NCBI RefSeq assembly: GCF_027497215.1
Contig: NZ_CP114904.1
Coordinates: 4,238,001 to 4,302,000, forward strand
Reading direction: 5' to 3'
Source of the DNA: Micromonospora sp. WMMD812
Lineage (GTDB): Bacteria > Actinomycetota > Actinomycetes > Mycobacteriales > Micromonosporaceae
Length of the DNA: 64,000 nucleotides
Shown here: positions 34,675 to 42,480 of the stretch, piece by piece
How the letters are laid out: each line of letters opens with the position of its first letter
Numbering within the stretch: position 1 is the stretch's first letter
Translations under genes and position numbers: made by a program
The notes under the pieces: model-generated
Databases searched by the model: none
Told to the model about the DNA's origin: nothing
Seen by the model: only the letters and a program-made list of their open reading frames with translations

Positions 34675-34761
34675 GACTCGGCGCGCCGGCCACCCGTCCC
34701 CTGGGCGGCCGCCGGCACACCGTCCCGCCAAGGGCCTGATCCCGCTTCGTGATCGTGCTGT

Positions 34762-34812
34762 TTCCGGGAAGTAGTGGCCTCCGCGGTGCGGTGACACCAC
34801 TACTTCCCGGAA
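34762..34812. repeat. long intergenic inverted repeat
   Basis: A perfect 16-bp inverted repeat (34762-34777 with 34797-34812) encloses a 19-base loop, 87 bases after the membrane protein gene and 120 before the acetyltransferase. It may act as a terminator or be an extragenic palindromic element. Confidence 0.8.
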
Positions 34813-34919
34813 GCAGGCCCCGCGCGCCCGCAAGACCCCGCGCGGGCGGCGCGCCGGCCCGGGTCCGCGCGGGGACCAGATTGCGGGAATTGGCCAGCGC
34901 GTCCGGTGGGTGCCGGGGC

Positions 34920-34925
34920 TAGCGT
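34920..34925 (+). promoter_or_regulatory. -10 element of a probable leaderless promoter
   Basis: TAGCGT lies seven bases before the GTG of the GNAT gene, which has no ribosome binding site. Confidence 0.45.
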
Positions 34926-34932
34926 CGCAGGC

Positions 34933-35439
34933 GTGTTCACGCTGACTCGCGCCGACGGCTACCTGATCAGCACCGATCCCGGCCGCCTCGACCTGGACCG
35001 GGTGCACCATTGGTTGTGCACGGACGCGTACTGGGCACTCGGGCGGGACCGGGAGACGCTGGACCGGGCGTTCGCCGGCTCGATCTCCTACGGCGTCTAC
35101 CGGCCGGGCGACAGCCGGCAGGTCGCCGTCGCCCGGGTCGTCAGCGACCTGGCCACCTTCGCCTGGCTCTGCGACGTCTACGTCGACCCGGCCGAGCGGG
35201 GGCACGGGCTGGGCACCTGGCTCGCCGGCGCGGTCCGCGACCACCTCGCCGCGCTCGGCGTACGCCGGATCCTGCTGGCCACGCTCGACGCGCACGGGGT
35301 GTACACGAAGGTCGGCTTCACGCCGGTGGCCGCGGACCGGTACCTGGAGCTGGACCGGCGCGAGCCGCCGGTGGCACCGGTGACGCCGGTCACCGGAAAG
35401 GAATCAACGGGCCAGTCACCCCTTACGGTAGAGGCGTGA
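34933..35439 (+). CDS. GNAT family N-acetyltransferase
   Basis: A 168-residue acetyltransferase of the GNAT fold. The acetyl-CoA-binding motif A is DVYVDPAERGHGLGTWLAGA, with the R-G-x-G loop, followed by the typical YTKVGFTPV near the C-terminus. The acyl acceptor cannot be predicted. The GTG at 34933 gives VFTLTRADGYLIST; a GTG at 34906 is in frame but lies upstream of the likely -10 box. The stop overlaps the start of rarD in GTGA, so the two are co-translated. Confidence 0.88.
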   Translation: MFTLTRADGYLISTDPGRLDLDRVHHWLCTDAYWALGRDRETLDRAFAGSISYGVYRPGDSRQVAVARVVSDLATFAWLCDVYVDPAERGHGLGTWLAGAVRDHLAALGVRRILLATLDAHGVYTKVGFTPVAADRYLELDRREPPVAPVTPVTGKESTGQSPLTVEA

Positions 35440-36362
35440 CTCCGCTCCGCCTGGGATACCTGTACGGCTTCGGCGCGTACCTGCTCTGGGGCTTCTTTCC
35501 CCTCTACCTCAAGCTGCTGCGGCCGGCCGGGCCGCTGGAGATCCTGGCCCACCGGATCGTCTGGTCGGTGGTCTTCGTCGCGCTGCTGCTCGCCGCGCTA
35601 CGCAACATCGGCTTCCTGCGGGCGCTGGCCCGCCGACCCCGGGCGCTGGCGGCGATCGCCGCCGCCGCGGCGCTGATCGCGGTCAACTGGGGCACCTACA
35701 TCTACGGGGTCAACTCCGACCGCGTGGTGGAGACCGCACTCGGCTACTTCATCAACCCGCTGGTGGTCGTGCTGCTCGGGGTGACCGTGCTGCGTGAGCG
35801 GCTGCGCCCCGCGCAGTGGGCGGCGCTGGGCGTCGGCGGCCTGGCCGTGGTGGTGCTCACCGTCGACTACGGCCGACTGCCGTACCTGGCGCTCACCCTC
35901 GCCCTCAGCTTCGGCGGGTACGGCCTGGTGAAGAAGCGCCTCGGGCTGCCCGCCGCGGAGGGACTCTTCGTCGAGTCCGCGGTGCTGGCGCTGCCCGCCC
36001 TGGGCTACCTCGTCTGGCTCACCGCGACCGGCGGCGCCACCTTCGGGCACACCTCGGCCGGGCACACGGTCCTGATGGTGCTGGCCGGCGCGGCCACCGC
36101 GATCCCACTGCTGCTCTTCGCGGGCGCCGCCAACCGACTGCCGCTCACGAACCTCGGCATGATCCAGTACCTCGCACCGATCCTCCAGCTCGGCTGCGGC
36201 GTGCTGATCTTCCACGAGCCGATGCCACCGGCCCGCCTCGCCGGCTTCGCGCTGGTCTGGCTCGCGCTGGTCGTCTTCACCGCCGACGCGGTCCGCCACA
36301 CCCGCCGCACCCGCGCCCAGACCCGCACCGCAACCTCCGACCCAGCCCTAGCCACCCGCTAA
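35436..36362 (+). CDS. rarD: EamA-family transporter RarD
   Basis: A 308-residue membrane protein with ten hydrophobic segments in two EamA halves. Characteristic RarD segments are present: YLYGFGAYLLWGFFPLYLKL at the start, EILAHRIVWSVV, NWGTYIYGVNSDRVVETALG and GYFINPLVVVLLGV. RarD is associated with chloramphenicol sensitivity in Gram-negative species, but its transport substrate is not established. The GTG overlaps the GNAT stop by four bases; a -10-like TACGGT lies five bases before it, so a second internal promoter is possible. Confidence 0.93.
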   Translation: MTPLRLGYLYGFGAYLLWGFFPLYLKLLRPAGPLEILAHRIVWSVVFVALLLAALRNIGFLRALARRPRALAAIAAAAALIAVNWGTYIYGVNSDRVVETALGYFINPLVVVLLGVTVLRERLRPAQWAALGVGGLAVVVLTVDYGRLPYLALTLALSFGGYGLVKKRLGLPAAEGLFVESAVLALPALGYLVWLTATGGATFGHTSAGHTVLMVLAGAATAIPLLLFAGAANRLPLTNLGMIQYLAPILQLGCGVLIFHEPMPPARLAGFALVWLALVVFTADAVRHTRRTRAQTRTATSDPALATR

Positions 36363-36381
36363 CCCACCCCCACCCCACCAC

Positions 36382-36461
36382 CCCCGCGATCTTGCAGTTG
36401 CGGCCCACGACATGCGGCGTGCGTGCCGATTCGTCGGGGCAGAAAGCGCAAGATCGCGGGG
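36382..36461. repeat. intergenic inverted repeat between convergent genes
   Basis: A perfect 14-bp inverted repeat (36382-36395 with 36448-36461) encloses 52 bases between rarD and the anti-sigma gene. The arms carry CGCGATCTTGC, a word also seen in the repeats at 16930-17090. Confidence 0.75.
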
Positions 36462-36478
36462 CAGAGGTCGGGAGTGGG

Positions 36479-37168
36479 TCAGCGGACGTCGTAGCGCAGC
36501 ACGGCGGTGCCGTCGGCGCGGAGGAGTTCCAGCCGGACCAGCTCCGCGTCGGTGAACCGGGTCGCGCCGGTGAACCGCACGTCGTCGCCGGGCGCGGCCA
36601 GCCAGGAGCCGATCTGCTCGGTCGCGCCGTCCGGGCCGTGCGCGACCAGCCGGAAGGTGTACGCCTTGCCGTAGCCGGTGCGCGCCTCGTAGCCGCAGTG
36701 CATGGTCACCTCGGTACCCCAGTCGGTGCCGCTCAGGCCGATCTCGGCGTGCACCGGCACCGTCCCGGCCACCGGCTGCATGGCGACCATCCGCACCTGC
36801 TCCGGCGGCGGCACGGTCTCCGGAGGTAGCACGGCGGCCACCCCGACGCCGACCACGAGAGCCAGCGCCGCCGCGGCGAGCGTGGTCAGCGCGTACCGGC
36901 GGCGGGCGGCCGACCGCTCGCGGCGCCGACGCTGGCGGGCCTCGTCGAGCAGGGTCGGCAGCGAGGGCCCCGACGGGGGCGGGAGGAACTGCTCCAGCCC
37001 CGCCGGGTCGAGCCGGCCGAGCAGCCCGGGGAGCACCGCGATCTCGGCCACCGCCTCACGGCACTCCGCGCAGCCCGCCAGGTGCCGCTCGTACGCGGCG
37101 CGCTCGGCGGGGGCGAGCGCTCCCAGCACGTACGCGCCGTCGTCGTGCGCGAACTCGCACCGGGTCAT
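36479..37168 (-). CDS. zinc-finger anti-sigma factor (membrane protein)
   Basis: A 229-residue predicted transmembrane anti-sigma factor. The N-terminal cytoplasmic domain contains the zinc-binding pattern His29-x3-Cys33-x2-Cys36 (HLAGCAEC) of the ZAS family. One membrane helix lies near 92-112 (YALTTLAAAALALVVGVGV). The C-terminal extracytoplasmic domain of about 115 residues has a beta pattern and one further Cys. ATG 37168 overlaps the sigma-factor stop by four bases (ATGA), the usual arrangement for a sigma/anti-sigma pair. It resembles RslA of M. tuberculosis in layout. The signal is unknown; redox or envelope stress is possible through the zinc site. Confidence 0.88.
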   Translation of the reverse strand: MTRCEFAHDDGAYVLGALAPAERAAYERHLAGCAECREAVAEIAVLPGLLGRLDPAGLEQFLPPPSGPSLPTLLDEARQRRRRERSAARRRYALTTLAAAALALVVGVGVAAVLPPETVPPPEQVRMVAMQPVAGTVPVHAEIGLSGTDWGTEVTMHCGYEARTGYGKAYTFRLVAHGPDGATEQIGSWLAAPGDDVRFTGATRFTDAELVRLELLRADGTAVLRYDVR

Positions 37169-37743
37169 CCGGTCACCCCCATCTCGGCCAGGACCAACCG
37201 TAGTGAGCGCAGGGCGTAGTGCGTCCGGGACTTGACCGTGCCCGGTGGCACCCCCAGTCGGGAGGCCGCCTCGGCCACCGACCGACCCTGGTAGAAGCAC
37301 TCGACGAGGACCTCGCGGTGGGTCGGGCTGAGGCGGTTCAGCGCCTCGGCGACGGTCCACGCCTCCACCGCGCGCTCGGCCTCGTCCACCACCTCGGGCG
37401 GCTCCGGCATCTCGTCGGTGTAGACCTCGCCGACCCGGGTGGCCCGCCGCCGCCAGGCGTCGATCGCCAGGTTGCGGGCAGTGGTGAAGAGCCAGGCACG
37501 GATCGAGCCGCGTCGCGGGTCCAGCGCCTCGGGGTGCCGCCAGGCCCGCAGCAGGGTCTCCTGCACCAGGTCCTCGGCCCGCTGGCGGTCGCCGTTGACC
37601 AGTCGCAGGGCGTGCGCGTACAGCGCCTCCGCGTGCTCATCGTGCAGCGCGCGGAGCAGGTGGGCGTCGTGGTCGCTGATAGCGATCTCCTCGCTCTCGG
37701 CGCGAGTCCGGCGGTGCGTTCGACCGGGAATACGTATCGTCAC
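37165..37743 (-). CDS. ECF sigma factor (SigL-like)
   Basis: A 192-residue sigma factor with only regions 2 and 4. Region 2 is AEDLVQETLLRAWRHP and GSIRAWLFTTARNLAIDAWR, with the -10-recognition segment. Region 4 is LSPTHREVLVECFYQGRSVA and a helix-turn-helix LGVPPGTVKSRTHYALRSL. The C-terminus LVLAEMGVTG is close to that of mycobacterial SigL, which also pairs with a zinc anti-sigma factor. The GTG at 37743 lacks a good ribosome binding site. It is co-translated with the anti-sigma gene and divergent from phoX; the shared 180-base region contains a PHO-box-like repeat. Confidence 0.88.
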   Translation of the reverse strand: MTIRIPGRTHRRTRAESEEIAISDHDAHLLRALHDEHAEALYAHALRLVNGDRQRAEDLVQETLLRAWRHPEALDPRRGSIRAWLFTTARNLAIDAWRRRATRVGEVYTDEMPEPPEVVDEAERAVEAWTVAEALNRLSPTHREVLVECFYQGRSVAEAASRLGVPPGTVKSRTHYALRSLRLVLAEMGVTG

Positions 37744-37801
37744 CCCGAATGGTTCAGCCCGAGGTCAGTGGGGGTTTGCACGCCGTCGCCCCAGGCAAGG
37801 T

Positions 37802-37841
37802 GTTCACGCCTGGTTCACACTCCGGCCGACGATCGCTCACC
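37802..37841 (+). promoter_or_regulatory. PHO-box-like direct repeats upstream of phoX
   Basis: GTTCACG at 37802 and GTTCACA at 37813 are spaced exactly 11 bases apart. A weaker GCTCACC at 37835 lies two more 11-base steps away. Direct repeats of 11 bases opening with GTTCACC are the PhoP-binding sites of Streptomyces. The site lies about 85-125 bases before the phosphatase gene. Confidence 0.65.
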
Positions 37842-37925
37842 GCGTCCTCCTAGCGTCCGGCGGGTATGCACGCCCGACCTGACGGTCAGGCGCGCCACCG
37901 ACTTCCAACCAGGAGGCTCCCCCAC

Positions 37926-40052
37926 ATGAGCGACCGTCCTCGGCTGCTCCCGCTGCTGGGCACCACCCGCCACGGCAGCCGTGACAACATGACCTGTCTC
38001 TACCGCTGTGGCAACGCCTGCGACCACCCGGTCCCGAACACTTCGGACAACGCGTACTTCGGTGACGTCGTGAGCGGCGAGGTCACCCGGCGCGGCGTGG
38101 TCCGGGCCGGCGCGGTCGGCGCGCTGGTGCTGGGCTTCGGTGGCGCCGCGGCCGGCGCTCTGGCCGGCGCGGCCCCGGCCGCGGCCGCCGCCGAGACGCC
38201 GGTGGTGCCGGAGGCTGCCGGCTTCGGCCGCCCGCCGCAGGGCATCGGCAACGGCGCGTTGACGTTCAAGCCGATCCCGCCGAACAAGCTCGACACCCTG
38301 GTGGTGCCGAACGGCTACGACCACGCGGTGGTCATCAAGTGGGGCGACGAGGTCGTCCCCGGCGCGCCGGAGTTCAACGTCCACCGGCAGACCGCCGCCG
38401 CGCAGGCCAAGCAGTTCGGCTACAACAACGACTTCGTCGGCGTGCTGCCGCTGGACAAGCAGGGCAAGCGCGCGCTGCTCGTGGTCAACCACGAGTACAC
38501 CAACGAGGACCTGATGTTCCCGGCCTTCCCCGGCCTGGACAACCTCTCCGCCGAGCAGCTGCGGATCGCGATGGCCGCGCACGGCATGTCCGTGGTGGAG
38601 CTGGAGCGGGTCGACGGCACCGGTCAGTGGCGGCCGGTCGACAACGGCCGTCGGCCGTACAACCGGCGGGTCACCGCGCTGGCCACCAAGTTCGACCTGA
38701 CCGGCCCGGCCGCCGGCGCCGCCTGGCTGAAGACCGCCGCCGACCCCAAGGGCCGTACGGTCATCGGCACGCTGAACAACTGCGCCGGTGGCGTGACCCC
38801 GTGGGGCACGGTGCTCTCCGGCGAGGAGAACTTCAACCAGTACTTCGTGGGCGGCGACGGCGCGCCGGCCGAGCTGAAGGCGAAGCTGGAGCGCTACGGC
38901 ATCCCCACCACCACCCGCTACCCGAGCGGCAGCCGGAAGTGGGACCGCGCGGACGAGCGGTTCGACTTGGCCAAGAACCCGAACGAGGCGCACCGGTTCG
39001 GGTGGATCGTCGAGATCGACCCGTTCGACCCGGAGGCCCGCCCGCGCAAGCACACCGCGCTGGGCCGGTTCAAGCACGAGGGCGCGAACGTCATCGTCGC
39101 CAAGGACGGCCACGTGGTCGCGTACATGGGCGACGACGAGCGGTTCGACTACCTCTACAAGTTCGTCTCGGACAAGAAGTTCATGAAGGGCAATTCCTGG
39201 GCTGCCCGCAAGCACAACCTGACCCTGCTGGAGTCCGGCACGCTCTACGTCGCCCAGCTCGACCAGACCAGCGCCGGCGAGATCGACGGCTCGGGCAAGC
39301 TCCCCTCGGACGGGGCGTTCAACGGCCGTGGCCGCTGGATCAAGCTGGTCAGCGGCAACCGCTCGTACGTCGGCGGGATGACCGCGGCGGACGTGCTCAC
39401 CTTCACCCGGCTCGCCGGTGACAAGGTCGGCGCGACCAAGATGGACCGTCCGGAGGACGTCGAGCCGAACCTGCTCACCGGCAAGGTGTACGTGGCGCTG
39501 ACCAACAACACCAACCGGGGCGTCGGCAGCAACCCGAAGGCGGACGAGGCCAACCCGCGTAACGCCAACAAGCACGGGCAGATCCTGGAGCTGGTGGAGG
39601 ACCGCGGCGACAACACCGCCGAGACCTTCGCCTGGTCGCTGCCGATCGTGTGCGGCGACCCGGCCGACGCGTCGACCTACTTCGCCGGCTACGACAAGAC
39701 CCAGGTCTCCCCGATCTCCTGCCCGGACAACGTGGCCTTCGACGCCACCGGCAACCTCTGGATCTCCACCGACGGCAACGCGCTGGGCAGCAACGACGGC
39801 CTCTTCGCGACGGCGCTGGAGGGCCCGGAGCGGGGTCACCTCAAGCAGTTCCTGACCGTGCCGCTGGGCGCGGAGACCTGCGGCCCGTTCATCACCGGGG
39901 ACAACCGCTCGGTCTTCGTGGCCGTGCAGCACCCGGGTGAGATCACCGGCGCCTCGGTCGAGAAGCCGGCCTCGAACTGGCCGGACGGCGACTACGCCAA
40001 GCCCGGCGTCGTGGTCACCTGGCGTCTCGACGGCGGCCCGGTGGGCAGCTGA
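37926..40052 (+). CDS. phoX: PhoX-family alkaline phosphatase, Tat-exported
   Basis: A 708-residue secreted phosphatase of the PhoX family, which uses Fe3+ and Ca2+ and releases phosphate from organic esters. A twin-arginine signal is present (TRR at 54-56, GVVRAGAVGALVLGF, then Ala-rich cleavage region), so the folded enzyme leaves by the Tat route. The conserved motif NCAGGVTPWGTVLSGEEN contains Cys286 and the paired Glu residues of the metal site. Other family blocks are LLVVNHEYTNED, RFGWIVEIDPFDP and LDQTSAGEIDGSG. ATG 37926 has AGGAGG nine bases upstream. The PHO-box-like repeats upstream suggest induction on phosphate starvation. Confidence 0.92.
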   Translation: MSDRPRLLPLLGTTRHGSRDNMTCLYRCGNACDHPVPNTSDNAYFGDVVSGEVTRRGVVRAGAVGALVLGFGGAAAGALAGAAPAAAAAETPVVPEAAGFGRPPQGIGNGALTFKPIPPNKLDTLVVPNGYDHAVVIKWGDEVVPGAPEFNVHRQTAAAQAKQFGYNNDFVGVLPLDKQGKRALLVVNHEYTNEDLMFPAFPGLDNLSAEQLRIAMAAHGMSVVELERVDGTGQWRPVDNGRRPYNRRVTALATKFDLTGPAAGAAWLKTAADPKGRTVIGTLNNCAGGVTPWGTVLSGEENFNQYFVGGDGAPAELKAKLERYGIPTTTRYPSGSRKWDRADERFDLAKNPNEAHRFGWIVEIDPFDPEARPRKHTALGRFKHEGANVIVAKDGHVVAYMGDDERFDYLYKFVSDKKFMKGNSWAARKHNLTLLESGTLYVAQLDQTSAGEIDGSGKLPSDGAFNGRGRWIKLVSGNRSYVGGMTAADVLTFTRLAGDKVGATKMDRPEDVEPNLLTGKVYVALTNNTNRGVGSNPKADEANPRNANKHGQILELVEDRGDNTAETFAWSLPIVCGDPADASTYFAGYDKTQVSPISCPDNVAFDATGNLWISTDGNALGSNDGLFATALEGPERGHLKQFLTVPLGAETCGPFITGDNRSVFVAVQHPGEITGASVEKPASNWPDGDYAKPGVVVTWRLDGGPVGS

Positions 40053-40086
40053 CGTTCCTCCGGCGGTCCGGCGCTGGACCGCACCG

Positions 40087-40119
40087 CGGGGCCCTCTCCC
40101 AGCCCGGGAGAGGGCCCCG
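40087..40119 (+). terminator. hairpin terminator after phoX
   Basis: A perfect 14-bp stem (40087-40100 with 40106-40119) and 5-base loop starting 35 bases after the phoX stop codon. Confidence 0.8.
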
Positions 40120-40137
40120 TGGCATCTGCGACCTGAG

Positions 40138-40228
40138 CCGCCGGTCAGCGCGCGACGGGGTGCCGTCGGTCAGCGCGCGGCGGGCCGGGCCGCCGGTCAG
40201 CACCGCGGCGGCCCGGGCCGTCGGTCAG
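40138..40228. repeat. four copies of a repeat containing the IclR-gene stop codon
   Basis: CGGTCAG in a common G/C-rich context occurs at 40142, 40167, 40194 and 40222 (periods 25-28). The last copy contains the stop codon of the IclR-type gene; the other three lie downstream of it. Confidence 0.75.
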
Positions 40229-41007
40229 TGCTCGGCGGCTATGCCGTCGGCGACCGCGCGGGCCACGGTGAGCAGCTTCGCCCGGACCACCCGGGCGGAC
40301 GTCATCATCTCGCTGGCCGGCAGCGCGCAGGCGAGCACCACCCGGCGTTCCATGTCCTTGTCGGGGCTGACCAGCACCGCCGCACAGGCCACCCCCTGCC
40401 GGAACTGCCCCAGCTCCAACTGCATGCCGCGCCGGTCGCCGGCGGCCAGGTCCGCCTCGAACGCCTCCGACGTGGTCAGCGTGGCGGTGGTGAACGGCCG
40501 CATGCCGTACTCGCGCAGGTAGCGGAAGCGCTGCTCGGCGGTGAGCGTGGCGAGCAGGCTCTTGCCGAGCGCGGTGGCGTGCGCCCCCTCGTCGAAGCCG
40601 GGGACCAGATCCTCCAGGTACGGCGAACGCGGCCCCTCGGCGACCGCAGTCACCGCCACCTGGCCGCCCACGAAGCGGCCCAGGTAGTGGCTGTAGCCGC
40701 TGTCCACGGCGGCCCGGCGCAGGGTCTCCCCGACCGCGGGCGGGCCGCGGAACGCGGTCACCAACTCGCGATAGCGGTCGGCGACCTCCAAGCCGACGAT
40801 GTACGTGCCGTCCTCGCGGCGGATCACGTAGCCCTCGTACGCCAGGGTGCGGACCAGGTGGTAGGTGGTGGCGACGGTCAGCTCGCACCGCCGGGCGATC
40901 TGCTTGACGGTCAGCCCCTTGGGGGCACGACCGACCGACTCGAGCACTCGTAGCGCGCGGGAGACGCTGCGGATCAGGTCCGAAGGTTCCGCCAGGGGGT
41001 CGCGCAC
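40225..41007 (-). CDS. IclR-family transcriptional regulator
   Basis: A 260-residue regulator. The N-terminal winged helix-turn-helix is visible at about 10-70 (SRALRVLESVGRAPKGLTVK, ELTVATTYHLVRTLAYEGY). The C-terminal IclR effector domain contains the usual HATALGKSLLATLTAEQ and GVACAAVLVSPD segments. Ligand and targets are unknown. A GTG at 41007 with GGAGG five bases upstream is chosen; a GTG at 41013 would add two residues. It is divergent from the MFS transporter gene with 154 bases between, so that transporter is a plausible target. AT-rich sequence at about 41030-41045, with CATATG at its centre, is a candidate operator. Confidence 0.9.
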   Translation of the reverse strand: MRDPLAEPSDLIRSVSRALRVLESVGRAPKGLTVKQIARRCELTVATTYHLVRTLAYEGYVIRREDGTYIVGLEVADRYRELVTAFRGPPAVGETLRRAAVDSGYSHYLGRFVGGQVAVTAVAEGPRSPYLEDLVPGFDEGAHATALGKSLLATLTAEQRFRYLREYGMRPFTTATLTTSEAFEADLAAGDRRGMQLELGQFRQGVACAAVLVSPDKDMERRVVLACALPASEMMTSARVVRAKLLTVARAVADGIAAEH

Positions 41008-41146
41008 AACCACCTCCGCCGCCGGGGACTTACACCATATGAAATCCAGGCCCGGTGCGAAACGCCTGTTCGGGTCGAGGATGCCAGATCCTCATCAACG
41101 GCTCGTGCACCAACGGACACGATCCGTGTTGTCGCGGCAGCTGGCG

Positions 41147-41152
41147 TAGGTT
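41147..41152 (+). promoter_or_regulatory. -10 element of a probable leaderless promoter
   Basis: TAGGTT lies nine bases before the ATG of the MFS gene, which has no ribosome binding site. Confidence 0.45.
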
Positions 41153-41161
41153 TGCCAGGCC

Positions 41162-42343
41162 ATGACCGACACCGCCCTCACCCCCGCCCCCGCCGCCGCG
41201 TCCACCCGGCCGGTCCGCGCCAGCGCGAGCGCCATCGCCGTCACCATCGCCTGCGTCCTGCCGGTTTTCCTGGTGGGCGGTCTCGCCGTGCAACTCGAGG
41301 GCGACCTCGGGTTCTCCCCCGCCGGGCTCGGCCTCGCCGTGTCGATCTACTTCGGGGTGGGCGCGCTGGCCTCGGTGCCCTCCGGCGCCCTCGCCGAGCG
41401 CTACGGGCCCGCCGTCGTGGCCCGCGCCGGCATCCTGCTCTCCGCCGGCTGCCTGCTCGCCGTGGCGACGCTCGCCCGGTCGTACCCGGTCCTGCTCGTG
41501 CTGTTGGCGGTCGCCGGCACCGCGAACGCCCTCGGTCAGCTGGCCAGCAACGCCGCGCTGGCCCGGCACGTGCCACCGCGACGACAGGGGCTCTCGTTCG
41601 GGGTCAAGCAGGCGGCCATCCCCGTCTCCACCCTGCTCGCCGGGGCGGCGGTGCCGACGATCGCGCTCACCGCCGGCTGGCGCTGGGCGTTCGTCGTCGC
41701 CGCCGGCGCCGCGCTGGCCGCGCTGCCGGCCGTACCCCGCCGGGAGGGCCGGTCGGGCCGGCGCGCGGGCGTCGCTCGGGCCGGCCGGGGCACGGGCGCC
41801 CTCGTGGTCATCGGGGTGGCTGCGACGCTGGCCGCCGGTGCCGCCAACGCGCTGGGCACGTTCCTGGTCGACTCCTCGGTCGGCCGTGGGCTGGGGCCGG
41901 GCCTGGCCGGCCTGACCCTGACCCTCGGCAGCGCCGTCTGCGTGGCGGCCCGGGTCGGCGCCGGTTGGCTCGCCGACCGCCGCCCCGGCGGGCACGTGGC
42001 GCTCATCGCCGGCATGCTGGTGGTCGGCGCGGCCGGGCTCGGGCTGCTCGCGGTCGCCGGCCCGGTGCCGCTGGTGGCCGGCGTGGTGCTCGGCTTCGGC
42101 CTGGGCTGGGCCTGGCCGGGGCTGATGAACTTCGCCGTGGTCCGGCTTCACCCGCAGGCCCCGGCCTCCGCCACCTCGATCACGCAGACCGGGGTGTACG
42201 CCGGCGGCTGCCTCGGCCCGCTCGTCCTCGGCGCGGTCGCCGCGCGGGCGGGTTACCCGGCCATGTGGAGCACCGCGGCGGTCTCGATGCTGCTGGCCGC
42301 CGCCCTCATGCTCACCGGAAGCCGCCTCCTCAGCCGCCCCTGA
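41162..42343 (+). CDS. MFS transporter
   Basis: A 393-residue membrane protein with 12 hydrophobic segments in the major-facilitator arrangement. The loop between helices 2 and 3 carries the motif SGALAERYGPAVVARAG, a variant of the G-x-x-x-D-R-x-G signature, and a matching loop after helix 8 reads GWLADRRPGG. Drug or metabolite export is typical of such proteins, but the substrate is open. The ATG has no ribosome binding site and a -10 box nine bases upstream, so translation is probably leaderless. Divergent from the IclR-type regulator. Confidence 0.9.
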   Translation: MTDTALTPAPAAASTRPVRASASAIAVTIACVLPVFLVGGLAVQLEGDLGFSPAGLGLAVSIYFGVGALASVPSGALAERYGPAVVARAGILLSAGCLLAVATLARSYPVLLVLLAVAGTANALGQLASNAALARHVPPRRQGLSFGVKQAAIPVSTLLAGAAVPTIALTAGWRWAFVVAAGAALAALPAVPRREGRSGRRAGVARAGRGTGALVVIGVAATLAAGAANALGTFLVDSSVGRGLGPGLAGLTLTLGSAVCVAARVGAGWLADRRPGGHVALIAGMLVVGAAGLGLLAVAGPVPLVAGVVLGFGLGWAWPGLMNFAVVRLHPQAPASATSITQTGVYAGGCLGPLVLGAVAARAGYPAMWSTAAVSMLLAAALMLTGSRLLSRP

Positions 42344-42371
42344 GGACCTGCGCACCGCCCGCACTCACGCT

Positions 42372-42426
42372 GATCATGAGGTTTGCGGCGGGAATGATCT
42401 CCGAAACCGCCGTCAACCTCATGATC
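42372..42426. terminator. 20-bp inverted repeat between convergent genes
   Basis: A 20-bp inverted repeat (42372-42391 with 42407-42426, 18 matches) and 15-base loop. It lies between the convergent MFS and polyprenyl-synthase genes and could end both transcripts. The arms begin with GATCATGAGG. Confidence 0.65.
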
Positions 42427-42480
42427 AACGGCGAGGGACGGCGGTGCGCCGCGGTTTGGGGGCGGGTGAGGCGGGGTCGG

